A DNA stretch of 64,000 bases. Source: Flavobacterium sp. Lineage in GTDB: Bacteria > Bacteroidota > Bacteroidia > Flavobacteriales > Flavobacteriaceae. The stretch lies in assembly GCA_003497625.1 (NCBI GenBank), contig DNNO01000030.1, positions 33,263 through 97,262 of the forward strand. Reading direction: 5' to 3'. Under the pieces are notes generated by a model that was not told the origin of the DNA, made no database searches, and worked only from the letters and a program-made list of their open reading frames with translations. Below are positions 43,758 to 52,704 of this stretch, one piece after another; position 1 is the first letter of the stretch; each line of letters opens with the position of its first letter. A program made the translations under genes and the position numbers.

Positions 43758-46019
43758 ATGAAATACAAAATACTGACTTTGTTGTTGCTTATTTCCACAA
43801 TTAGCATTGCACAGCAAACTCTTAATTTAATTCCGAAACCAAATTCAGTCGAAATCAAAAAAGGACATTTTGTTTTAAATAAAGAAACAGTAATCGTAGC
43901 GGATGAAAATTCTTTTGAGGCTATATTTTTGAAAGAAAGTATAAAAAGTCAAACGGGTTTGGAATTAAAAATCACCAATAAATTTACCAACAAAAACGTA
44001 ATACAATTGGGAATTAAAATTCCCGACACAACAAATTTTGATAGAGAATATTACAATTTAAATATTTGGAAAAGCAAAATTCATATTTCTGCCTTTTCAA
44101 ATAAAGGAGTATTTTATGGGATCCAGACTTTATTACAAATGATTCCTTATTCAAAATTAGGAGAGATTAGATTAAATGAAGTTTCTATTTCCGACCAACC
44201 TAAATTCCAATGGCGTGGCATGCATTTAGATGTTTCTCGTCATTTCTTTCCAAAAGACTTCATTAAAAAATATATTGATTATTTAGCAATGTATAAAATG
44301 AACACCTTTCATTGGCATTTAACCGATGACCAAGGTTGGCGCATCGAAATCAAAAAATATCCAAAATTAACTGAAGTCGGCGCTTGGAGAAACGGCTCTA
44401 TGATTGGTCATTACACAGACCAAACTTTCGACGACATTCGTTATGGCGGATTTTACACGCAAGAAGAAATTAAAGAAATTGTCGCATACGCCAAAGAACG
44501 CCACATCACAATTGTTCCAGAAATTGAAATGCCAGGTCACGCTTTAGCAGCTTTAGCTTCGTATCCAGAATTTTCTTGTACAGGCGGACCATTTGAAGTG
44601 GGAAAAACCTGGGGCGTTTTAGAAGATGTTTTTTGTCCAAAAGACGAAACGTTTACGTTTTTAGAAAATATTTTGACAGAAGTTATCTCGTTATTTCCTT
44701 CCGAATACATTCATATTGGTGGTGATGAATCTCCAAAAGTACGCTGGAAAAGTTGTCCGCATTGTCAAAAAAGAATCAAAGAGGAACATCTAAAAGACGA
44801 ACACGAATTACAAAGTTATTTCATCCAAAGAATCGAAAAATTTGTCAATAGTAAAGGTCGAAAAATAATCGGTTGGGATGAAATTTTAGAAGGTGGATTA
44901 GCACCAAACGCAGCTGTAATGAGTTGGCGCGGCACCGAAGGCGGAATCGCAGCAGCCAAACAAAAACATTTTGTAGTCATGTCACCAGGTTCACATTGTT
45001 ATTTTGATCATTATCAAGGCGAACCCAAAAACGAACCGATTGCTTTTGGAGGTTATACCAATGTGGAAAAAGTGTATTCTTTTAATCCGATTCCAAAAGA
45101 ACTTTCTGCAGAAGAATCGAAATATATTTTAGGAGCTCAAGCCAATCTTTGGACAGAATATATCAATACACCAAAACATGTTGAATATATGTTGATGCCA
45201 AGAATAGCTGCGCTTTCTGAAGTGGTTTGGGGAACTTCAAATCCAAATAATTACAAAGAATTCGAAAAAAGATTGATTTCACATTTCGAAATCTATGATA
45301 AAAAAGGAATCAACTATAGCAAAGCTATTTTTGAAGTAACTTCAAAAGTACAACCAGCCGAAAATGGAGTAGCATTCGAATTAAAATCAGCAAATTCAAT
45401 CGGAATCAAATACACAACTAACGGTTCAGAACCGAATGTAAATTCAATTTCTTACGAAACACCAATTCTAGTAACTTCAAATCAAACCATAAAAGCGGCT
45501 TATTTCGAAAATGGAAAAGCCAAAAGTGCCACTATCGAGCAACCGTTTTTCATCACAAAGTCAACTGGAAAAAAGATTGAATTGGTGCATCAACCTCACG
45601 AAAATTATGGAATTGGAGGTTCTTTTACTTTAGTAGATGGAATGAAAGGAAATCCTTCAAAATTCGGTAGAGATTGGTTAGGCTTCTGGGGAAAAGATAT
45701 GAATGCCACTATCGATTTAGGAAAAACAGAAACGATTTCAAAAATCAGTATCAACACCCTTTCATCAGAAGGAAGTTGGATTTATTATCCAAAAAGCATC
45801 GGAATTTTAGTTTCAAAAGATGGTGAAAATTATATTCCAATTACGATTGTTTCTTCCAAAGAAATTCATGAAAATAAAGGAAAAATCATAGTTGAATTCG
45901 ATAAACAAAATGTTCAATTTATAAAAGTCATCGCAGAAAACAACGGAATCATTGCAGATGGAAAACCCGGTGCAGGTTCCAATAGTTGGTTATTTGTAGA
46001 CGAAATAAGTGTAGAATAA
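43758..46019 (+). CDS. Exported beta-N-acetylhexosaminidase, GH20
   Basis: 753-residue glycoside hydrolase removing terminal beta-GlcNAc/GalNAc. Signal peptide (KYKILTLLLLISTISIAQ), GH20b N-terminal domain (LIPKPNSVEIKKGHF), then the catalytic barrel: FQWRGMHLDVSRHFFP, FHWHLTDDQGWRIEIKKYPKLTEVGAWR (in parts) and HIGGDESPKVRW with the catalytic Asp-Glu pair at about residues 323-324. A CHB_HEX_C-like domain (about 540-620) and a C-terminal discoidin-like carbohydrate-binding region follow. The start at 43758 excludes 21 residues over the hppA terminator. It is first in a four-gene operon and overlaps the next start by 1 nt. Confidence 0.95.
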   Translation: MKYKILTLLLLISTISIAQQTLNLIPKPNSVEIKKGHFVLNKETVIVADENSFEAIFLKESIKSQTGLELKITNKFTNKNVIQLGIKIPDTTNFDREYYNLNIWKSKIHISAFSNKGVFYGIQTLLQMIPYSKLGEIRLNEVSISDQPKFQWRGMHLDVSRHFFPKDFIKKYIDYLAMYKMNTFHWHLTDDQGWRIEIKKYPKLTEVGAWRNGSMIGHYTDQTFDDIRYGGFYTQEEIKEIVAYAKERHITIVPEIEMPGHALAALASYPEFSCTGGPFEVGKTWGVLEDVFCPKDETFTFLENILTEVISLFPSEYIHIGGDESPKVRWKSCPHCQKRIKEEHLKDEHELQSYFIQRIEKFVNSKGRKIIGWDEILEGGLAPNAAVMSWRGTEGGIAAAKQKHFVVMSPGSHCYFDHYQGEPKNEPIAFGGYTNVEKVYSFNPIPKELSAEESKYILGAQANLWTEYINTPKHVEYMLMPRIAALSEVVWGTSNPNNYKEFEKRLISHFEIYDKKGINYSKAIFEVTSKVQPAENGVAFELKSANSIGIKYTTNGSEPNVNSISYETPILVTSNQTIKAAYFENGKAKSATIEQPFFITKSTGKKIELVHQPHENYGIGGSFTLVDGMKGNPSKFGRDWLGFWGKDMNATIDLGKTETISKISINTLSSEGSWIYYPKSIGILVSKDGENYIPITIVSSKEIHENKGKIIVEFDKQNVQFIKVIAENNGIIADGKPGAGSNSWLFVDEISVE

Positions 46020-47017
46020 TGACAAACAGAAGAAATTTTTTAAAAACAACAGCATTAGCAACCGCTGGCGTAGCATTTCAGGCTTTCAATGGAAAATCTG
46101 ATGAAACTGAAATGGATATCAATTCAGGAAAAGTGAATAAACCAATTGTACTTTCTACATGGAATTTCGGTTTGCAAGCCAATGAAGCTGCTTGGGAAGT
46201 ACTTAAAAATAAAGGTCGCGCTTTAGATGCTGTTGAAGCTGGTGTAAAAATTCCAGAAGGCGATCCAAATGAAAGAAGTGTTGGTTATGGCGGTCGCCCA
46301 GATAGAGATGGTCGCGTAACATTAGACGCTTGTATTATGGATGAATATTCAAATATTGGTTCGGTAGCTTGTTTGGAACACATCAAACATCCTATTTCTG
46401 TTGCAAGAATGGTGATGGAAAAAACGCCTCATGTGATGTTGGTTGGAGAAGGTGCTTTGCAGTTTGCCATCGCACAAGGATTCAAAAAAGAGAATTTGTT
46501 AGTTGAAGCTTCCGAAAAAGAATGGAAAGAATGGCTAAAAACCAGTGAATATTTACCAAAAGCCAACATCGAAAATCACGATACAATCGGAATGATTGCT
46601 TTAGATGCGCAAGGGAATTTGTCTGGCGCATGTACCACAAGTGGAATGGCTTTCAAAATGCACGGAAGAGTAGGCGATTCACCAATTATTGGTGCCGGTT
46701 TGTATGTAGATAATGAAATTGGTGCCGCAACCGCAACAGGTCACGGAGAAGAAGTAATCCGAATTACGGGTTGTCATTTAGTAGTAGAATTGATGCGTCA
46801 AGGAAAATCACCACAAAAAGCGTGTGAAGAAGCCGTAATGCGAATTGTAAAACTGACGCAAAATAGAGGAAAGAATCTAAAAGATATTCAAGTTGGATTC
46901 ATCGCTTTGAATAAAAAAGGCGAATACGGTTCGTATTGTGTGCAGGGAGGTTTCAATTATGCCGCTCATGATGCAACAGGAAATAAATTAATTGATGCGA
47001 ATTACTTTTTAAAATAA
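46019..47017 (+). CDS. N4-(beta-N-acetylglucosaminyl)-L-asparaginase, Tat-exported
   Basis: 332-residue Ntn-hydrolase splitting the GlcNAc-Asn bond of N-glycoproteins. The start TNRRNFLKTTALATAGVAFQAF is a twin-arginine signal peptide, so it is folded before export to the periplasm. The self-cleavage nucleophile is the Thr in ENHDTIGMIALD (about residue 189), followed by GRVGDSPIIGAGLYVDNEIG and ATATGHGEEVIR. The ATG at 46019 is fixed by the Tat motif and by the TAATG overlap with the GH20 stop; an ATG at 45986 lies inside GH20. It also overlaps cutC by 1 nt (TAATG). Confidence 0.94.
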   Translation: MTNRRNFLKTTALATAGVAFQAFNGKSDETEMDINSGKVNKPIVLSTWNFGLQANEAAWEVLKNKGRALDAVEAGVKIPEGDPNERSVGYGGRPDRDGRVTLDACIMDEYSNIGSVACLEHIKHPISVARMVMEKTPHVMLVGEGALQFAIAQGFKKENLLVEASEKEWKEWLKTSEYLPKANIENHDTIGMIALDAQGNLSGACTTSGMAFKMHGRVGDSPIIGAGLYVDNEIGAATATGHGEEVIRITGCHLVVELMRQGKSPQKACEEAVMRIVKLTQNRGKNLKDIQVGFIALNKKGEYGSYCVQGGFNYAAHDATGNKLIDANYFLK

Positions 47018-47691
47018 TGAAAAAAATAGAAATCGCTTGTTTTATTCTTGAATCTGCTTTAATCGCACAAAAGGCTGGAGCTGATAGAGTAGAATTGTGT
47101 GCGGATATATCGGTTGGTGGTACAACTCCAACAATAGAAATAATAAAACAAGCTCGCGAAAATTTGACCATCGATTTATATGCTATGATTCGTCCACGCG
47201 GAGGAAATTTCGTGTATTCTGATACTGAATTTGAACAGATGAAATCAGAAATCGAAACTATCAAAAAGTTAAGAGTTAACGGATTTGTTTTTGGGATTTT
47301 GAATGAAGATAAAGCGATTAATATCGAACAAAATATAACATTGGTTGAATTAGCAAAACCATTTCCATGTACGTTTCATCGTGCTTTTGATGAGGTTTCG
47401 AATTACGAAAAAGCATTGGAAGATGTCATTTTTTGCGGATTTTCAACGATTCTAACTTCTGGAACTTTTCCAAATGTGATGGAAGGAAAAGAAGTCTTGA
47501 AACAATTGGTCATTCAAGCCAATAATCGCATCGAGATCATGCCTGGTGGCGGATTGCGTTCAACCAATATTTCGGAATTAAATGAAATGGTAAATGCCAA
47601 TTGGTATCATTCTTCCGCAATTACCGATGGAAGTGAAATTGCAAATCCAGAGGAAATTACTCAATTAAAGAACAAACTCAATCTTAAATGA
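47017..47691 (+). CDS. cutC: CutC-family TIM-barrel protein
   Basis: 224-residue protein of the family named copper homeostasis CutC. Motifs: EIACFILESALIAQKAGADRVELC, GGTTPTIEIIKQ, MIRPRGGNFVYSDTEFEQM, FVFGIL, TFHRAFDEV, ILTSG and MPGGGLRSTNI. It lacks the signal peptide its operon partners have, so it acts in the cytoplasm. Its ATG overlaps the asparaginase stop, meaning tight coupling to glycan breakdown; a catalytic role in sugar or glycoside metabolism is therefore more plausible here than copper handling. That is inference from context. Confidence 0.9.
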   Translation: MKKIEIACFILESALIAQKAGADRVELCADISVGGTTPTIEIIKQARENLTIDLYAMIRPRGGNFVYSDTEFEQMKSEIETIKKLRVNGFVFGILNEDKAINIEQNITLVELAKPFPCTFHRAFDEVSNYEKALEDVIFCGFSTILTSGTFPNVMEGKEVLKQLVIQANNRIEIMPGGGLRSTNISELNEMVNANWYHSSAITDGSEIANPEEITQLKNKLNLK

Positions 47692-47728
47692 ACTTCTTTA
47701 ATTTGAGGCTTTCACTCTAAAAGCTTAT

Positions 47729-50212
47729 ATGACTTATATGTTTAAAAAAATATTCCTGTTTTTGATTCTAATTTGCTGTTCGATTTCAGCACAAACTTCC
47801 TATCGCAATTTGTCAACCGAAAACTGGACATTCAATAAGCAAAACGAAGCTAAAAAACATAAAGTAACTATTCCCGGAACTGTTCATACCGATTTATTTC
47901 AAAATCAATTAATTCCTAATCCTTTTTTTGGAGCTAATGAAAAGCAATTGCAATGGATTGAAAATGAAAATTGGGAATACGAAACGCATTTTACACTATC
48001 TGAATTGGAACTAAAAAATCAAAATATCGATTTGGAATTTGAGGGTTTGGACACGTATGCAACCATTTTTTTGAACGGAAAAGTAGTTTTAGAAGCGGAT
48101 AATATGTTCCGAAAATGGACAATTTCTGCCAAATCACATTTGAAAATTGGAACCAATCATTTAAAAGTTATTTTTCATTCCGCAGTTCAAAAAGGAAAAG
48201 AGGAAGCGACAAAATTATCTTATACGTTACCCGAAAAAGAACGTGTTTTTGTTCGAAAAGCGCAATATCAATTTGGTTGGGATTGGGGACCACGATTCGT
48301 TACGGCAGGAATTTGGAAGAAAGTGCAATTAAAATTTTGGAATTCGGCTAAAATTGAAAACATAAAATTCAGCCAAGTCGAATTGAATGATAAAAAAGCG
48401 ATTTTAGAATTTACAACCGAAATTTACGTTTCCAAAGTCAAAACGATTCAGTTGAAAATCAATGACAAATCTCAAACTTTCAATCTTAAAAAAGGAAAGA
48501 ATAAAATCAAAATGCCATATGAAATCACCAATCCAAAATTGTGGTGGTGTAATGGTTTAGGGGATGCAAATTTATATCCTTTTACTATCGAAATCCAACA
48601 GAAAAATCAGTTTTTGGATTCAAAAAAGCTAAATATTGGCTTGCGAACTATCGAATTAATTCAGGAAAAAGACCAAGCTGGAAAAAGTTTTTATTTTAAA
48701 TTAAATGGGAAATCCGTTTTTATGAAAGGTGCTAATGTGGTTCCGCCAGATAGTTTTTTACCACGAGTTTCGGATTCCACTTATTTTTCTTTAGTTGAAA
48801 ATGCCAAAAAAGCGAATATGAATATGCTTCGTGTTTGGGGTGGAGGCGTTTATTTTGATGATGCGTTTTATGAAGCTTGTGATGCCAACGGAATTTTAGT
48901 TTGGCAAGATTTTATGTTTGCTTGTTCGATGTATCCGGGCGATGAAAAATTTGTACAAAACGTAAAACAAGAAGTAATTGATAACGTAAATCGTTTACAA
49001 AATCATCCAAGTATTGCGATTTGGTGTGGCAATAATGAAAACGATGAAGGTTGGCACAATTGGGGTTGGCAAAAACAATTCAATTATTCAAAATCGGATT
49101 CAACCCAAATTTGGAACGATTACAAAAAAGTATTTCACGAAATGATTCCGAATACTTTAGATAGTTTGCTTCCGAAAGAAAAAAATATTTATTGGTCGTC
49201 TTCACCATCGATTGGTTGGGGAAGAAAAGAAAGTTTGTTGCAAGGCGATTCGCACTATTGGGGAGTTTGGTGGGGAAAAGAACCGTTTGAGATTTATGAG
49301 AAAAAAGTCGGGCGTTTTATGAGCGAATACGGTTTTCAAGGCATGCCAAATTTGGAAACTTTAAAAAAAGTTATGAATAAAGAAGATTTGAATTTTACTT
49401 CTGAAGCTTTCAAAAATCATCAAAAACATCCAACAGGTTATGAAACTATAAACGAATATATGGAACGCGATTATGTGGTTCCAAAAGATTTTGAAGATTA
49501 CTTATATGTTTCCCAATTGTTGCAAGCTCGTGGAATGAAAACCGCAATTGAAGCCCACCGAAGAGCCAAATCATATTGTATGGGAACGTTATATTGGCAA
49601 TTCAATGATTGTTGGCCCGTTACGTCATGGAGTTCGTTGGATTATTATGGGAATTGGAAAGCCTTTCATTATCAAGCGAAGCGAAGTTTTGAGAACGTGC
49701 TTTTGTCAGCTGAGATAACGGATAGTGGAATTTATAAGTTTTTTGTCATCAATGATGGAATGCAAAATTACGCAGGAGAATTAAAAGCGGAAATCAGAAA
49801 TTTTAAAGGTCAACTATTATGGGAGAAAAAGGCGTATTGTAAATCAGATGCTAGTTCAAATGTGGCAGCTATATTATTGCCTTTTCCTTCATTAAAGGAA
49901 ATTGACACTCAAAATTCGTATTTAAAAATGGAATTTATTTCAGATGAAAATCATTGGGAATCTAATTTCTTTTTCGAAAAACCAAAAGATTTAAAATTAT
50001 CAAAACCAAATATCCAAATCAAAACTATTGATGAAGTAACTATTGAAATTTCTTCGGATGTTTTAGCTAAGGATGTTTTTTTGTCTTCGGAAAATGATAC
50101 TTTTTTTGAAGATAATTATTTTGATTTATTACCAAATGAAAAACGAATTATCAAATTGTCGAAAGCTGTAAAAGAGATAAAAGTAAAATCGTTGTTTGAT
50201 ACTTTAAAATAA
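47729..50212 (+). CDS. Exported beta-mannosidase, GH2
   Basis: 827-residue glycoside hydrolase cleaving terminal beta-mannose, for example from the Man-beta-1,4-GlcNAc core of N-glycans. Signal peptide (KKIFLFLILICCSISAQ), jelly-roll sugar-binding domain (WTFNKQNEAKKHKVTIPGTVHTDLF in parts), FDWGWDWGPR-type motif FGWDWGPRFV, immunoglobulin-like domain, then the barrel with MLRVWGGGVYFDDAFYEACD, acid/base Glu in IWCGNNENDEGW and nucleophile Glu in FMSEYGFQGMP. It starts 37 bp after cutC and is last in the operon. An internal ATG at 47738 is an equally good start. Confidence 0.94.
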   Translation: MTYMFKKIFLFLILICCSISAQTSYRNLSTENWTFNKQNEAKKHKVTIPGTVHTDLFQNQLIPNPFFGANEKQLQWIENENWEYETHFTLSELELKNQNIDLEFEGLDTYATIFLNGKVVLEADNMFRKWTISAKSHLKIGTNHLKVIFHSAVQKGKEEATKLSYTLPEKERVFVRKAQYQFGWDWGPRFVTAGIWKKVQLKFWNSAKIENIKFSQVELNDKKAILEFTTEIYVSKVKTIQLKINDKSQTFNLKKGKNKIKMPYEITNPKLWWCNGLGDANLYPFTIEIQQKNQFLDSKKLNIGLRTIELIQEKDQAGKSFYFKLNGKSVFMKGANVVPPDSFLPRVSDSTYFSLVENAKKANMNMLRVWGGGVYFDDAFYEACDANGILVWQDFMFACSMYPGDEKFVQNVKQEVIDNVNRLQNHPSIAIWCGNNENDEGWHNWGWQKQFNYSKSDSTQIWNDYKKVFHEMIPNTLDSLLPKEKNIYWSSSPSIGWGRKESLLQGDSHYWGVWWGKEPFEIYEKKVGRFMSEYGFQGMPNLETLKKVMNKEDLNFTSEAFKNHQKHPTGYETINEYMERDYVVPKDFEDYLYVSQLLQARGMKTAIEAHRRAKSYCMGTLYWQFNDCWPVTSWSSLDYYGNWKAFHYQAKRSFENVLLSAEITDSGIYKFFVINDGMQNYAGELKAEIRNFKGQLLWEKKAYCKSDASSNVAAILLPFPSLKEIDTQNSYLKMEFISDENHWESNFFFEKPKDLKLSKPNIQIKTIDEVTIEISSDVLAKDVFLSSENDTFFEDNYFDLLPNEKRIIKLSKAVKEIKVKSLFDTLK

Positions 50213-50217
50213 AAAAA

Positions 50218-50237
50218 AACGCCTCAATTGAGGCGTT
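50218..50237 (-). terminator. Intrinsic terminator between convergent genes
   Basis: AACGCCTC-AATT-GAGGCGTT, a perfect 8-bp stem. On the minus strand it is followed by a run of T (the A9 at 50211-50219 on the plus strand), so it mainly ends the deoxynucleoside kinase operon. It may also act weakly on the mannosidase transcript. Confidence 0.85.
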
Positions 50238-50245
50238 CTATATAT

Positions 50246-50860
50246 CTAAAATAATCCGTTTAATTCGGCATCAATTCTATTAATGATGGTTCCTAAATCT
50301 TCTGGATTGTTAACAAAATCAAAATTATCGACATCAATAATTACTAATTTACCTTTATCATAGGTTTGAATCCAAGCTTCGTATCTTTCGTTCAAACGAC
50401 TTAAATAATCAATCGAAATTGAGTTTTCGTAATCTCTTCCTCTTTTGTGAATTTGGCTTACTAAATTAGGAATCGAACTTCTTAAATAAATCAATAAGTC
50501 TGGCGAACCTACTAAACTTTCCATCAATTCAAAAAGTGAAGTGTAATTATTAAAATCTCGGTTCGACATCAAGCCCATTGCGTGAAGATTGGGTGCGAAA
50601 ATATGTGCGTCTTCATAAATGGTTCTGTCTTGAATAATGTTTTTACCACTTTCACGAATTTGCAATACTTGACGAAAACGACTGTTCAAGAAATAAATCT
50701 GAAGATTAAAACTCCAACGTTCCATTTGGTGGTAAAAATCATCCAAATACGGATTGTCCACTACATCTTCAAAGTGCGGTTCCCATTTAAAATGTTTGGC
50801 TAATAATCGAGTTAACGTCGTTTTTCCTGCTCCAATATTTCCTGCTACTGCTATGTGCAT
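50246..50860 (-). CDS. Deoxynucleoside kinase
   Basis: 204-residue cytoplasmic kinase of the dNK/dGK/dCK family that phosphorylates deoxynucleosides for salvage. P-loop GNIGAGKTT (residues 7-15), the DRTIYEDAHIF motif (DRS/ERS loop), LIYLRSSIPNLVSQIHKRGRDYE (LID region) and YLSRLNERYEAWI are visible. Length is typical. Its ATG overlaps the stop of the upstream gene by 1 nt (TAATG). Specificity (dA/dG versus dC) cannot be set from sequence by eye. Confidence 0.92.
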   Translation of the reverse strand: MHIAVAGNIGAGKTTLTRLLAKHFKWEPHFEDVVDNPYLDDFYHQMERWSFNLQIYFLNSRFRQVLQIRESGKNIIQDRTIYEDAHIFAPNLHAMGLMSNRDFNNYTSLFELMESLVGSPDLLIYLRSSIPNLVSQIHKRGRDYENSISIDYLSRLNERYEAWIQTYDKGKLVIIDVDNFDFVNNPEDLGTIINRIDAELNGLF

Positions 50861-51657
50861 TATGGTAAAATTATTTTGTAATTAGTAATTTCATTTTGGG
50901 TAAAAATAGACAAAATTCCATCTCTAAAGAAAAATTTTGAAATGATTTTTTCATCAATTGCTATTTTACTGCTACTCTTAGAAGTTAGGTTGTAATAAAA
51001 CAATTGATTCTCCAATTGATAAATAGAATTGCCGTTTTTTGTTAGCTGAATCGAATCAAATTTTGACTGAATTCCTAATTTTTCTATTGTTCCATAAATT
51101 GAAATCCGATATAAATTCAAATTAACATCGGTCCAATAAAAATGTGTGTAATCTGATTCGTAATAAGAAATTGGATTTTCAAGTATGGTAGAAATCCATT
51201 TAAAAGCATAGGTGTTTACGTTGTACAATCCAATTTTAGATGAAATGCTATCGTAAATCCAAATTTGATTTTGAGAAGACAAAGCCACTGCTTCTAAAGT
51301 AACAGGAGTTGATTTTAAATTGAAATCGATTTTCTTGATTTCGTTTAATTGATTGTCTAATAGTACTACCGTGTTGAAATTTTTATAAAAAACGACAATC
51401 TGTAGTGGATTTTGAAAGTCAACTCTAGTAATTTTTCCTAAACCTAAATTATTGTATTGATAGGTTATGGTTTCGCTATTTTTGATTAAAATATTGTTTT
51501 TGATACTGTAATTATTCTGTTGATTATCAAAACCTAAAAAAACATCACATTCTATTTTTATGCTATTTTGTTTTGTGCTAGAAATTAGTTCTTGACCTTT
51601 CATTGAAAAGCAGAACAAATTTAAAATTAATATAAATAGTGTTTTTTTTACCAGCAT
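50860..51657 (-). CDS. Exported protein with repeat-like beta structure, unknown function
   Basis: 265 residues with a signal peptide (KTLFILILNLFCFSMKGQ). The mature part is a run of beta segments with Asp/Asn turns (VVLLDNQLNEIKKIDFN, QIWIYDSISSKIGLYNVNTYAFKW, HFYWTDVNLNLYRISIYG), which looks like a partial beta-propeller. I see no lipobox and no catalytic motif. It is first in a two-gene unit with the kinase, an association seen in flavobacteria, but I cannot infer a shared function. Confidence 0.75.
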   Translation of the reverse strand: MLVKKTLFILILNLFCFSMKGQELISSTKQNSIKIECDVFLGFDNQQNNYSIKNNILIKNSETITYQYNNLGLGKITRVDFQNPLQIVVFYKNFNTVVLLDNQLNEIKKIDFNLKSTPVTLEAVALSSQNQIWIYDSISSKIGLYNVNTYAFKWISTILENPISYYESDYTHFYWTDVNLNLYRISIYGTIEKLGIQSKFDSIQLTKNGNSIYQLENQLFYYNLTSKSSSKIAIDEKIISKFFFRDGILSIFTQNEITNYKIILP

Positions 51658-51779
51658 CGCTAAACTATTTCTGAAAATCAGGGTCTAATATACTACTTTA
51701 ACACAAAAATAGCAGTTAAATTGTGTAACAAAATGCACTATTTGTAGTCTATATATATAGCTAAAAACATCTGAAAAGA

Positions 51780-52688
51780 ATGAAAAAAATTATTATTGCT
51801 TCGATTTTTATGATTTCTGGGTTACTAAATGCTCAGAATTTCCAAGGAATGGCGGTTTACGAATCTAAAACCAGTACATCCGATTTCATGAAAGGAATGG
51901 GTGGAAACCGAGAAATTACTCCCGAAATGCAAAAACAAATAGAAGAGCGAATGAAAAAAATGTTTGAGAAAACGTTTATTTTAAATTTCGATAAAACTGC
52001 TTCTATTTACAAAGAAGAAGAAAAATTAGATGCACCAGGTCAGCAAGGTGGCGGAAGAATGATGATGTCGATGATGGGCGGCGGTGGAATACACTATAAA
52101 AATGCAAAAGACAAGCAATTTATTGTAGATAAAGAGTTTTTTGGGAAAGAGTTTTTAATTAAAGATTCGTTGCCAAAATATGATTGGAAATTAGAAGGGG
52201 AATCAAAACAAATTGGTAATTATACTTGTTTTAAAGCAACAGCAGTAGTGAAAGTTAGTGAGTCTGATTTTAGAAATTTCAGATTTAGAAATAACAACAA
52301 TGCTAAAGAAGGCGACAAAAAAGCAGAAACAGTAAAAGATACTGCAAAAGCTAAAAAGACCAATTTTACAGACGATTGGGAAATGCCAAAGGAAAATACG
52401 ATTACAGCTTGGTATTGTCCTGAAATTCCTGTGAATCAAGGTCCAGAAAATTATTGGGGATTACCAGGTTTAATCTTAGAGGTTAACGATGGGAAAACAG
52501 TGATATTGTGTTCTAAATTAGTTCTAAATTCTAAAGAAAAAGTTGAAATAAAACCAGCTTCTAAAGGAAAAGTGGTAACTCAAAAAGAATATGACGAAAC
52601 CGTGAAAAAGAAAATGGAAGAAATGCGTGAAATGAACTCAGGTCCAGGCGGTCAACGTGGTGGATTTAGAATGGGAGGCGGACGTTAA
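51780..52688 (+). CDS. GLPGLI family exported protein
   Basis: 302 residues with a signal peptide (KKIIIASIFMISGLLNA) and the family-naming motif in ENYWGLPGLILEVNDGKT. Earlier parts show FNFDKTASIYKEE-type ILNFDKTASIYKEEEKL and the AWYCPEIPVNQGP block. It is unusual in carrying Gly/Met-rich stretches: GGGRMMMSMMGGGG near residue 90 and a GGQRGGFRMGGGR tail. These could bind metal or simply be flexible linkers. It stands 16 bp before a TonB-receptor-like gene, the usual genomic partner. Function of the family is unknown. Confidence 0.9.
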   Translation: MKKIIIASIFMISGLLNAQNFQGMAVYESKTSTSDFMKGMGGNREITPEMQKQIEERMKKMFEKTFILNFDKTASIYKEEEKLDAPGQQGGGRMMMSMMGGGGIHYKNAKDKQFIVDKEFFGKEFLIKDSLPKYDWKLEGESKQIGNYTCFKATAVVKVSESDFRNFRFRNNNNAKEGDKKAETVKDTAKAKKTNFTDDWEMPKENTITAWYCPEIPVNQGPENYWGLPGLILEVNDGKTVILCSKLVLNSKEKVEIKPASKGKVVTQKEYDETVKKKMEEMREMNSGPGGQRGGFRMGGGR

Positions 52689-52704
52689 TTTTCAAAAAAA
52701 TCAT

